NCBI GenBank assembly: GCA_009704425.1
Contig: WLEG01000118.1
Coordinates: 1 to 5,994, forward strand
Reading direction: 5' to 3'
Length of the DNA stretch: 5,994 bases
From: Actinomycetota bacterium
GTDB lineage: Bacteria > Actinomycetota > Acidimicrobiia > Acidimicrobiales > Ilumatobacteraceae
The first letter of the stretch is position 1. The number at the start of each line of letters is the position of its first letter. Shown piece after piece: positions 1 through 5,994 of this stretch. The notes under the pieces are model-generated. The model was given only the letters and a program-made list of their open reading frames with translations, was not told the origin of the DNA and searched no databases. The translations under genes and the position numbers were made by a program.

Positions 1-10
1 AGTTCCACCA

Positions 11-820
11 CTAGATGAAGTTGGCGGGGCGCTTCTCGAAGTTGGACATGACCGCCTCGACCTGGTTCGGCCGGCCGATTAGCGAACCGATCACGCGTCG
101 CTCCTCGGCGAACTGCTCGGCGGCGCCGTCGTTCACGAGTCTGTTGAAGAGTTCCTTGGCGCCGCGCACGGCATCAGGGCTACGACCGGCGATCTCGGCC
201 GCCATGACGAGGGCGTCGGCCCGCGGATCGTCCGACAGACGAGTGGCCAATCCCATCGCGAACGCCTCGCGGCCGTCGAACACCCGGGCTGTGAAGGTCA
301 GTTCCTTGGCCACGTCGGGGCGCACCAACCGCGACAACACCAGGGTTCCGGTCATGTCGGGCACCAAGCCCCAATGCACCTCGCGCACCGACATCTGCGT
401 GTCCGGATGAACGATACGGATGTCGGCACCCAGACAGATCTGAATTCCTCCGCCGAGGGCGTGACCGTGCACCGCGGCGATCACGGGCACCGGAATCTCC
501 TGCCACACCCAGGACACCTGCTGACCCAGGTGAGTGATGCGACCGGGCGCCATGCTGCCGGGGCTTCCTTCGCTGTCCGCCGAACCGCCCCCGCCGGCCA
601 TCTGTTGGAACGAACCGAAATCGAGGCCCGCACAGAACGAAGACCCTTCTCCCGACAGAACCACCGCGCGCACACCGGACTCGGCCTTCAACCGCTCGCC
701 GGCGCGAGCCAGACCGAGGAACATCTCGTTGTCGAGGGCGTTGCGCTTGTCCGCGCGGTTCATGCGCACGTCGGCGACGCCATTGGAAATCGATATGGAG
801 ACACGGTCCTCGGTAGACAT
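11..820 (-). CDS. Crotonase / enoyl-CoA hydratase-isomerase family protein
   Basis: A complete 269-residue protein, the normal length for a single-domain crotonase; these cytoplasmic enzymes act on acyl-CoA thioesters. Visible family blocks are the N-terminal NRADKRNALD segment (residues 21-30), the first oxyanion-hole/CoA loop FCAGLDF (62-68), the second oxyanion-hole segment HGHALGGG (118-125), and EVHWGLVPDMTGT (147-159). By alignment from memory with rat enoyl-CoA hydratase, the second catalytic Glu is kept (E147) but the first is Gln (Q127). D155 sits where dienoyl-CoA isomerases carry a catalytic Asp. Hydratase activity is therefore doubtful and isomerase or another crotonase reaction is possible. 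A Gly/Ser-rich loop (76-93) follows the CoA loop. The start at 820 is preferred over an upstream one at 967 because family homology begins there, the extra 49 residues are basic low-complexity sequence, and an AGGAT ribosome binding site lies 6 bases upstream. Substrate and pathway cannot be read from the window. Confidence 0.93.
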   Translation of the reverse strand: MSTEDRVSISISNGVADVRMNRADKRNALDNEMFLGLARAGERLKAESGVRAVVLSGEGSSFCAGLDFGSFQQMAGGGGSADSEGSPGSMAPGRITHLGQQVSWVWQEIPVPVIAAVHGHALGGGIQICLGADIRIVHPDTQMSVREVHWGLVPDMTGTLVLSRLVRPDVAKELTFTARVFDGREAFAMGLATRLSDDPRADALVMAAEIAGRSPDAVRGAKELFNRLVNDGAAEQFAEERRVIGSLIGRPNQVEAVMSNFEKRPANFI

Positions 821-826
821 GTGCCC

Positions 827-831
827 ATCCT
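827..831 (-). promoter_or_regulatory. Ribosome binding site of the crotonase gene
   Basis: The minus strand reads AGGAT here, 6 bases before the ATG at 820. This supports that start and argues against the longer reading frame that begins at 967 inside the neighbouring gene. Confidence 0.6.
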
Positions 832-839
832 GCCAGAAT
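831..839 (+). promoter_or_regulatory. Candidate extended -10 promoter for the plus-strand glycosyltransferase
   Basis: TGCCAGAAT on the plus strand fits an extended -10 element: TGn followed by CAGAAT, with 4 of 6 matches to TATAAT. It ends 6 bases before the GTG at 846, so a transcript initiating there would be leaderless, a common arrangement in actinobacteria. No convincing -35 box is seen about 17 bases upstream. The element lies in the 25-base divergent gap and overlaps the opposite gene's ribosome binding site by one base. It is a short, weak match and could be chance. Confidence 0.3.
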
Positions 840-845
840 CGGAGT

Positions 846-2399
846 GTGATCCGGAACCGTCTTCGTCGCCCGAGCGAGCGCACCATCGCCGGAGCCGTGG
901 CCGCCTTGGTCGCCGTCGTGGTGGGCCTCGTGCAGTTCCGCGACGGGATCGTGCACCTTCTCGACACCGTCTCCTACTGGAGTGGTGCCCAGGCCGTGGC
1001 CGACGGACGTCCCTTCACATCCCGGCTCGCACCCTCGTTTTCCAACTTCGATGCCGTCGACTTCGTGCAACGGGACGGAAGAATCCCCTTCGTCGACTTT
1101 CCCCTCGGTTATCCACTGGTGGCCGGATCGATCGGCAGGTTCATCGGCGTACGAAACGCGATGCAACTGGTGACCATCGTTTCGCTCGCCGCCATGGCAT
1201 GGGCGGCGGTGGCCGGCGCACCCAAGAACAGCAAACGCGCCCAAACCGTCCTACTCGGCGCGGTGGGAGTTCTCATCGTTCTTCTGCCCACGACCCGGTG
1301 TGTCACCCAGGGCGCTCTCTCCGAGCCGTTTTTTTGCGCGGTTGCGGTCTGGTACGTCGTCTCGCTCGCGCGCTTCCGCCAAGGTGGGTCGTTCGCCCCG
1401 GTCGCGATTCTCGGAGCCTCGTTGGGGCTCCTTCGATTCATCGGCGGTCCTTTGGTTCTGATGGCGGCGTGGGAACACCATCATCGACACCGCGATCCGC
1501 TCCGGGCGGGACTTCTGGCGTTGGGCATGATCGCACCGATGGCGAGCAACGCCTTGTGGGCCTCGATGTCGGGCGGCGGACACAACGCGGGGTGGCGGGG
1601 CTTGCACGGCGACGACATCAGTTTTCTCGTGCGATCGGTCGGCGGCTGGTTCGACTCCCGCCAAGGGGATTTGCGCCGCACGTATTTCACGCTCGACGGA
1701 GCCAGTTGGTGGTCATGGGTCGTCGCGTTCGTGTGGTTGTCGGCAATTGCCGTTGCCGTCATCGGGATGATGCGTCGCAACGGTCGCCTTCCGGCCACAG
1801 CGGAGTTGGCTCTGGTGGCGTCCGGAATCGTCACAGCCGGCTTGGTGCTCGGGATGTTGGGATTCGACGGATTGGTGACTCCCGACAATCGACTGATGTT
1901 GCCCTCGGGTGTTCTGACACTCATGGCCATCGCCTGGATCGTGGTGGACCGCTTCGAGTCGATCCCCGCCCGCGCCCGATTCTTGGTTCCAGCCCTACTC
2001 CTCTTGTGGACCATCGTGGCCGTGGCGCCCCAGAAGGTAGGCGAGCGTTTCAGCGACAACAGTGGTCCACGGCGATACTCCCTGGTCGCGGAGCAAACTG
2101 GTGCGTCCGTCATCGTCGCCAACGACGCCGACGCCCTGCACTGGGACACGGGACTGTCGGCCGTGTATCCGCCTCAGTCGATCATGCCCCTCACCGGCGA
2201 GCCGGTGGACGAACGATCGATCTACGCGGCGCTCCCCTGCGCCCTGTGGCGACACGACGGTGTGGTCGTACTGTCGAGCGAGGCGTTCCTCGTGGTCAAC
2301 CGCGAACTTCTCGACGAACAGGTGGGCGTCGGGAATCTCTCCTTCGAACGTGTCGGGAGTACCGAGATTTATCGGCCGACCGACGACGCCTGTCGTTGA
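846..2399 (+). CDS. GT-C-type membrane glycosyltransferase (ArnT/PMT-like), putative
   Basis: A 517-residue multi-pass membrane protein. A basic N-terminus (residues 3-12) precedes a first membrane helix (about 14-31), followed by an extracytoplasmic loop carrying D40 in DTVSYWSGAQAVADGRPF and then DFPLGYP (84-90). This Asp loop plus a Pro-Gly-Tyr-Pro turn is the usual signature of GT-C enzymes, which take sugars from polyprenyl-phosphate donors. SEPFF (159-163) and LRFIG (196-200) also fit the family. Further helices lie at about 134-150, 160-175, 222-239, 288-309, 320-340, 354-370 and 379-395. A soluble C-terminal domain (about 400-517) contains VIVANDADALHWDTG (422-436), as seen in many GT-C proteins. 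Donor and acceptor are unknown. The start is uncertain: GTG 846 gives a normal charged N-terminus but has no spaced ribosome binding site, so it is proposed as leaderless. An in-frame ATG at 819 would add 9 residues. The frame stays open upstream to 534, but that part is antisense to the crotonase gene. Confidence 0.82.
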   Translation: MIRNRLRRPSERTIAGAVAALVAVVVGLVQFRDGIVHLLDTVSYWSGAQAVADGRPFTSRLAPSFSNFDAVDFVQRDGRIPFVDFPLGYPLVAGSIGRFIGVRNAMQLVTIVSLAAMAWAAVAGAPKNSKRAQTVLLGAVGVLIVLLPTTRCVTQGALSEPFFCAVAVWYVVSLARFRQGGSFAPVAILGASLGLLRFIGGPLVLMAAWEHHHRHRDPLRAGLLALGMIAPMASNALWASMSGGGHNAGWRGLHGDDISFLVRSVGGWFDSRQGDLRRTYFTLDGASWWSWVVAFVWLSAIAVAVIGMMRRNGRLPATAELALVASGIVTAGLVLGMLGFDGLVTPDNRLMLPSGVLTLMAIAWIVVDRFESIPARARFLVPALLLLWTIVAVAPQKVGERFSDNSGPRRYSLVAEQTGASVIVANDADALHWDTGLSAVYPPQSIMPLTGEPVDERSIYAALPCALWRHDGVVVLSSEAFLVVNRELLDEQVGVGNLSFERVGSTEIYRPTDDACR

Positions 2400-3853
2400 C
2401 GAATCGCACGCACCGCCGCCGCGATCAGTAGCGCACCCACGACCGTGGCCAACGGGTCGACCATCGTTCGGAAGCGTGCCTGCTCTCCCAGTTCGGCCAC
2501 GGTGCCGACCACGATGGTGAACGCGACCGTGAACGACGTCGCCAATAGAGCCACGTCGTTGGTGCGCATCGTCCGACGACGGAGACGTCTCACCATCACC
2601 CGAGCCCCGGCGAGAATGATCACGGCGTACAACGGAATCAGCACCAGTCCGAAGTCGACACCGGCCTCCAACTGACCGTAGATCGGGGTTCCCCAGCCGT
2701 AGGTGGAAAGCACACCACCCATGTCGAGGCGCGCGACGGAGAAGGTGGAGTCGAGGAACCTCATCGCGATCGATTCGCTTTCGGCGGGCAGTGTGGCCAC
2801 GGCGAACGTCGCCCGCAACGACCACATGCGGCCCTCCACCCACACTTCGGGATGCTCGCGAATGACCGCCAAAGCGTCGTCGCCGGCGATGGAGTAGATG
2901 GGTAGGAAGCATTCGTAGTTGAAGTTCGGACTCCATTGGTCCGTCGTTCGCGTGGCCTCGCTGAGTGACCGGTGGGCGCGGGTCGACTCGCACGGCGGCA
3001 TCGAGTCGACGTACAGGTCGTAATTGCCGAACGGGCCGATCATGGCGATCTCCGACACCTCGCCGGCCGCGTGCATCTTCTCCAGGTCCGCGCGGGGCAA
3101 CACCGGAATCACCGCGCGCTGAAGGTTCATGCCGAACCAACTCGACAACGTCGCGTCGCCGAAGAGGAACTGGTTCTTGGCCATCCAGCCCCCCATCACG
3201 AGAACCGGCACGGCCAACGTGGCCATCACGGTGCGCCGATCGATGCGACCACGCACCATCCACAGTCCGAACAACACCAAAGCGACGGCCCAGACCGGGT
3301 GATACAGACTCCGGGTCATGGTGGTGGCCGTCACCAGAACGGCCAGCATCAACACTCCGCGGCGCGCGTTCGTCGTCGATGGCAACCGCACGAGGACCAA
3401 CAAGACCGACATCAGAAGCACACCGGTGGCCAACTCGTAGGTGGGCTCGAACGCACCCTTCAACACCTCGGGGTTCAGGGTCGCCACCAACGCCACCACG
3501 ACCGCCCAACGACGCGAGAGGCCCAACGACGTGGCCAGCTCGGCGGCCAGGAACGCACCGGCCACGCCGATGGCTGCCATGGCCATCTGCAACGTGATCG
3601 AGTCACCCAGCGGCGACGCCCACGCGAGGCCGCCGAGGAAGAGGTTCCACAACGGTGGCTGCACGTGCAGATACCAGACACTGCGCACCGGATCGGCCGA
3701 CAGCACGTCCCACGGGATCAGCTGCCAGCCGTATCCGAGGTACCGCGTGTCGAAACGTTGACCGGTGGCGCACACGACGACGTACACGACGCTCCACATC
3801 ACCGCCGCCCGGGCGCCGGCACGACTCCAAACGCGTGTGAGGGTGTCGCTCAT
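2369..3853 (-). CDS. GT-C-like membrane glycosyltransferase, putative
   Basis: A 494-residue multi-pass membrane protein. After an N-terminal helix (about 16-30), the first extracytoplasmic loop carries D49 in IPWDVLSADP and LHVQPPLWNLFLG (62-74), resembling the Asp loop and the Pro-Pro-Leu turn of GT-C enzymes. FEPTYELATG (135-144) and GGWMAKNQFLFG (221-232) match recurrent family positions. A long extracytoplasmic loop (about 240-345) with C288 and C315 separates the two membrane halves. Near the C-terminus AELGEQARFRTMVDPL (453-468) matches the Glu/Arg-rich segment preceding the last helix in many polyprenyl-phosphate-dependent glycosyltransferases. Substrates are unknown, and it differs clearly from the plus-strand GT-C gene. 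Its ATG at 3853 overlaps the stop of the upstream acyltransferase gene in an ATGA junction, with GGTGA 7 bases before the start, so the two are probably co-translated. Its 3' end overlaps that of the convergent gene by 31 bases. Confidence 0.85.
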   Translation of the reverse strand: MSDTLTRVWSRAGARAAVMWSVVYVVVCATGQRFDTRYLGYGWQLIPWDVLSADPVRSVWYLHVQPPLWNLFLGGLAWASPLGDSITLQMAMAAIGVAGAFLAAELATSLGLSRRWAVVVALVATLNPEVLKGAFEPTYELATGVLLMSVLLVLVRLPSTTNARRGVLMLAVLVTATTMTRSLYHPVWAVALVLFGLWMVRGRIDRRTVMATLAVPVLVMGGWMAKNQFLFGDATLSSWFGMNLQRAVIPVLPRADLEKMHAAGEVSEIAMIGPFGNYDLYVDSMPPCESTRAHRSLSEATRTTDQWSPNFNYECFLPIYSIAGDDALAVIREHPEVWVEGRMWSLRATFAVATLPAESESIAMRFLDSTFSVARLDMGGVLSTYGWGTPIYGQLEAGVDFGLVLIPLYAVIILAGARVMVRRLRRRTMRTNDVALLATSFTVAFTIVVGTVAELGEQARFRTMVDPLATVVGALLIAAAVRAIRQRQASSVGR

Positions 3854-5940
3854 CGCGCCGTCACCGATCGAATCGCATCGTCGATGAAGTCGACGAGTTC
3901 CGGCGCGTGCTTCAGGTCTATGTGGGCTCCGTCGGGTCGCATCTTCGGCTCGAACTGACCGCCCTCGTGGGCCTTCACGGCGTCACCGAACTCGACCACG
4001 GTCACGCGAGGGTCCCCGGCCGCGTACTCGCGGATCAACTCGTTGTACCGATCGGTGCGCGCCGGATCGGACTCGACGAACGGGGGCTGTCCCGTCTCAC
4101 CGGCGATGTACGGCGGGTTCACGTCGGGGATGGTGAACCACACCACGGACGATTCGGGTCCGGCAACCGAGTCCACGAATCCGGCAAACTCCCCGAGCAA
4201 CCACTCGTCGTACGACGGCGTGCCGATGTGCGACCAATCGTCGACACCGGGCAACACCCGATCGCTGAGGTCCGCGGTTCCCCCCACGATGACCACCACG
4301 TTGGGTCGGAATTTGGTGGCGATGGCCGGCAACGCCTCGCGCCACGCCGAGCAGCCCGGTCGTTCGGGTACGTCGAGACCGAGGTACCGGACGCGCGTGT
4401 TCTCTCCGATTCCACAACCGACACCGGGAGACGGCACCAGATCGACACCGTTGGTGGATTCCCACTCCTCGAGACCTGATGCCAACACCCAGGCCTGCGA
4501 GTCGCCGACCATCAACACCCGCGCCGGAAGCGTCGGATCGTTCGTGGCCGCGCTCGGAGCATCGGCGGGCAACTGGGGCAGCGCCTCCAACGCCTCGCGC
4601 TGCAACTGGAGAGCCTGTTCGTTCAAGGATGTCAGAACGTTCTCGGATCGCTCCGAACGTCGACCGTCACCGACGAAGGCCACGATGGTGCCGACCACGG
4701 CCATCGCCACGAGCCACGCGTACAGACGACGCCCCGCCCACAACTGTCGCTGTCGGACGGGATTCTCGAGCCCGTAATAGAGAACGACGACGATGGCGAA
4801 CGTGACGCCCGCCTTCAGCAGGAACATCCAGAAGTGATCCACGGTCACCCAGTCGGTGAACGGAACACCGATCCGCGGAAGATCCGGGTCGAGGTCCATG
4901 GATTCGATGAACATGAACACCGGCCAGTGCACCAGGTACACGGTGTACGTGACCTGGCCCATCCATACGAAGGGCTTCCACGACAGGAACCTGGTCATGC
5001 CGCCCTCGGTGTGCGCGTACATCAGGATCACCAGGGTGATGAAACCGTTCAGGAACACCGCGGTCGGGAAGAAGTGCTCGCCGAACTCGTTCCAGGTTCC
5101 GAACGTGTACCAGACCACGTACGCGCCGATGATGAACGGCAGGCCGAGCGCGCGCATGACGGGACGGCGCAGGTATTCGATGATCGCCGGCACCCGGGCC
5201 CAGACAGCCCACAGAATCGCGAACGCCGCACCCATCAGGAACTCGCCCACGCGCACCTCGGTGGCGTAGTAGGCGCACGACCGCCCCGTGCAGGCGGCAT
5301 CCAAACCGGGCACGTGGGACCACAGCGGAGAATTTCCGTCGTAGTACCCGCCGAGCGCGATGGCCACGATGGCGACGGTCGCCAACACTCCGAATGCGAT
5401 CCACGCCGTGCGCCGCTCTCGCGACCGCCGCAACAGCAACAACATCGCCACCGGGAACACCAGGTACACCTGTTCCTCGAGCGACAGACTCCACAGGTGC
5501 TGCACCGGGTTCCCCAACCCGAAGAGGCTCGAATAGTCCTTGCCCGCCGCCTGCAGATAGAAGTTCTCGAAGTACGCCTGAGCGCCGAACCATTCCCACG
5601 GATTCAGGTAACGACCTTCGCCGGCGAACACGGTCCACACCACGACGACCGACAGCAGCACCACGAACGAGGCCGGAAACAGACGTCGCACGCGGCGGTC
5701 GTAGAACGTGCGCAACGAGATCGTCCCGCTACGGCCCCACTCGGCCATTATCAACCGCGTGATGAGGAAGCCCGACAGGGTGAAGAACATCGACACGGTC
5801 AGTTCGCCACCGGTCATCCACGTGACGCTGTGGTGGTACAGCAGCACGATGGTGAGCGCGAATCCACGCACGCCGTCGAGTGCGGGCAGATGACCGGGCC
5901 TGGTGTCGACCGGGGATTCAGCGACGACGGTTCCGGACAT
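3850..5940 (-). CDS. AT3-SGNH membrane acyltransferase (OafA/YrhL-like)
   Basis: A complete 696-residue fusion with the canonical AT3-SGNH layout, predicted to move acyl (often acetyl) groups across the membrane onto a surface glycan or glycolipid. The AT3 part (about 18-395) shows LPALDGVRGFAL (18-29), the conserved His pair in LLYHH (33-37), FFTLSGFLITRL (52-63), FYDRRVRRLFPA (79-90), HLWSLSLEEQ (148-157) and VYLVHWPVF (334-342), with about ten helices. An extra helix (about 408-424) leads to an extracytoplasmic SGNH domain with nucleophile S481 in VGDSQAW, a glycine block SPGVGCGI (504-511), GGTADL (553-558) in the third block, and D670/H673 in PDGAHID. Cys pairs C217/C222 and C510/C530 face outward and could form disulfides. 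The start is firm: an in-frame TAG lies at 5955-5953, just upstream of ATG 5940. It is the first gene of a two-gene unit with the GT-C gene at 2369-3853. The acceptor is unknown. Confidence 0.95.
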   Translation of the reverse strand: MSGTVVAESPVDTRPGHLPALDGVRGFALTIVLLYHHSVTWMTGGELTVSMFFTLSGFLITRLIMAEWGRSGTISLRTFYDRRVRRLFPASFVVLLSVVVVWTVFAGEGRYLNPWEWFGAQAYFENFYLQAAGKDYSSLFGLGNPVQHLWSLSLEEQVYLVFPVAMLLLLRRSRERRTAWIAFGVLATVAIVAIALGGYYDGNSPLWSHVPGLDAACTGRSCAYYATEVRVGEFLMGAAFAILWAVWARVPAIIEYLRRPVMRALGLPFIIGAYVVWYTFGTWNEFGEHFFPTAVFLNGFITLVILMYAHTEGGMTRFLSWKPFVWMGQVTYTVYLVHWPVFMFIESMDLDPDLPRIGVPFTDWVTVDHFWMFLLKAGVTFAIVVVLYYGLENPVRQRQLWAGRRLYAWLVAMAVVGTIVAFVGDGRRSERSENVLTSLNEQALQLQREALEALPQLPADAPSAATNDPTLPARVLMVGDSQAWVLASGLEEWESTNGVDLVPSPGVGCGIGENTRVRYLGLDVPERPGCSAWREALPAIATKFRPNVVVIVGGTADLSDRVLPGVDDWSHIGTPSYDEWLLGEFAGFVDSVAGPESSVVWFTIPDVNPPYIAGETGQPPFVESDPARTDRYNELIREYAAGDPRVTVVEFGDAVKAHEGGQFEPKMRPDGAHIDLKHAPELVDFIDDAIRSVTAR
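3861..3865 (-). promoter_or_regulatory. Ribosome binding site inside the acyltransferase 3' end
   Basis: The minus strand reads GGTGA here, a match to the 3' part of the Shine-Dalgarno consensus, 7 bases before the ATG at 3853. It lies within the last codons of the acyltransferase gene, supporting re-initiation at the overlapping ATGA junction rather than independent transcription of the downstream gene. Confidence 0.5.
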
Positions 5941-5953
5941 GCCCGAGGAACAC
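5918..5953 (-). other. Possible 11-codon leader mini-ORF
   Basis: GTG at 5953 lies 5 bases after GAGGTG, an ideal spacing, whereas the annotated acyltransferase ATG at 5940 is 18 bases from that site. The GTG frame encodes 11 residues (MFLGHVRNRRR) and ends in TGA at 5920-5918, inside the acyltransferase gene in another frame. It may be a translated leader peptide, or the site may simply serve the ATG inefficiently. An ORF this short can arise by chance, so it is recorded as a candidate only. Confidence 0.22.
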
Positions 5954-5956
5954 TAT

Positions 5957-5974
5957 TCCACCTCGCTCGGTGGA
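5957..5974 (-). promoter_or_regulatory. Leader hairpin overlapping a Shine-Dalgarno-like sequence
   Basis: An inverted repeat with perfect 6-base arms (TCCACC and GGTGGA on the minus strand) and a 6-base loop lies 17 to 34 bases upstream of the acyltransferase ATG. The 3' arm overlaps GAGGTG (5964-5959), the best Shine-Dalgarno match in the leader, so the folded RNA would hide it. The stem is short and there is no T-run after it, so it is not a terminator. A regulatory role is inference. Confidence 0.35.
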
Positions 5975-5994
5975 CGGGCGAGGGTCACTCGACG

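Noticed and set aside
534..845. N-terminal extension of the plus-strand GT-C protein by up to 104 residues
   Set aside because: It lies antisense to the crotonase coding region and is Pro/Arg-rich with no family similarity; membrane topology starts cleanly after GTG 846.
1329..1335. Run of seven T bases as a possible frameshift site or sequencing error
   Set aside because: The reading frame continues through it with family-consistent residues (SEPFFCAV) and no disruption, so no frameshift is needed.
2381..2398. Possible hairpin at the convergent junction as a terminator
   Set aside because: A 7-base stem with one G-T pair and a 4-base loop can be drawn at the plus-strand stop, but no T-run follows on either strand and the G-T pair becomes a mismatch on the minus-strand RNA.
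374..2431. A 685-codon open frame on the plus strand
   Set aside because: It is antisense to the crotonase and in a different frame from the GT-C gene; the product is Arg/His/Gly-rich low-complexity sequence without domains, typical of a shadow frame in high-GC DNA.
1995..3509. A 504-codon open frame on the minus strand
   Set aside because: It crosses the convergent junction of two well-supported genes out of frame, and its product is Arg/Gly/His-rich with no membrane or domain pattern.
4667..5638. A 323-codon minus-strand frame inside the acyltransferase gene
   Set aside because: It is out of frame with a gene carrying clear AT3 motifs; its composition is that of a GC-driven shadow frame.

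Overview
This is a high-GC, densely coded stretch with four protein-coding genes, no RNA genes, no mobile elements and no CRISPR. The GC-rich codon usage, a GTG start that looks leaderless, and polyprenyl-phosphate-type GT-C glycosyltransferases beside an AT3-SGNH acyltransferase all suggest an actinobacterium. Acidimicrobiia or a relative is my guess from the protein style, not something the window proves.

Layout. (1) 11-820, minus: a soluble crotonase/enoyl-CoA hydratase family enzyme, complete, with a good ribosome binding site. (2) A 25-base gap (821-845) separates it from a divergent plus-strand gene, 846-2399, a multi-pass membrane protein with GT-C glycosyltransferase hallmarks. (3) 2369-3853, minus: a second, different GT-C-like membrane protein whose 3' end overlaps that of the previous gene by 31 bases in convergent orientation. 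(4) 3850-5940, minus: an AT3 (OafA-type) membrane acyltransferase with a C-terminal extracytoplasmic SGNH domain. Its stop codon overlaps the start codon of gene 3 (ATGA), so the two are almost certainly one translationally coupled operon transcribed right to left. The last 54 bases (5941-5994) are the leader of that operon and hold a hairpin overlapping a Shine-Dalgarno-like sequence, and a possible 11-codon mini-ORF.

How they fit together. The three membrane proteins would all act on the outer face of the cytoplasmic membrane: the GT-C proteins would transfer sugars from lipid-phosphate carriers, and the AT3-SGNH protein would acylate a surface glycan or glycolipid. The simplest reading is a small cell-envelope glycan assembly and acyl-decoration locus. 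The crotonase is probably an unrelated fatty-acid or acyl-CoA metabolism gene that happens to be divergent. Nothing here is a clear-cut new system. The points most worth checking are the operon leader, the crotonase active-site substitution and the uncharacterised GT-C/acyltransferase combination.
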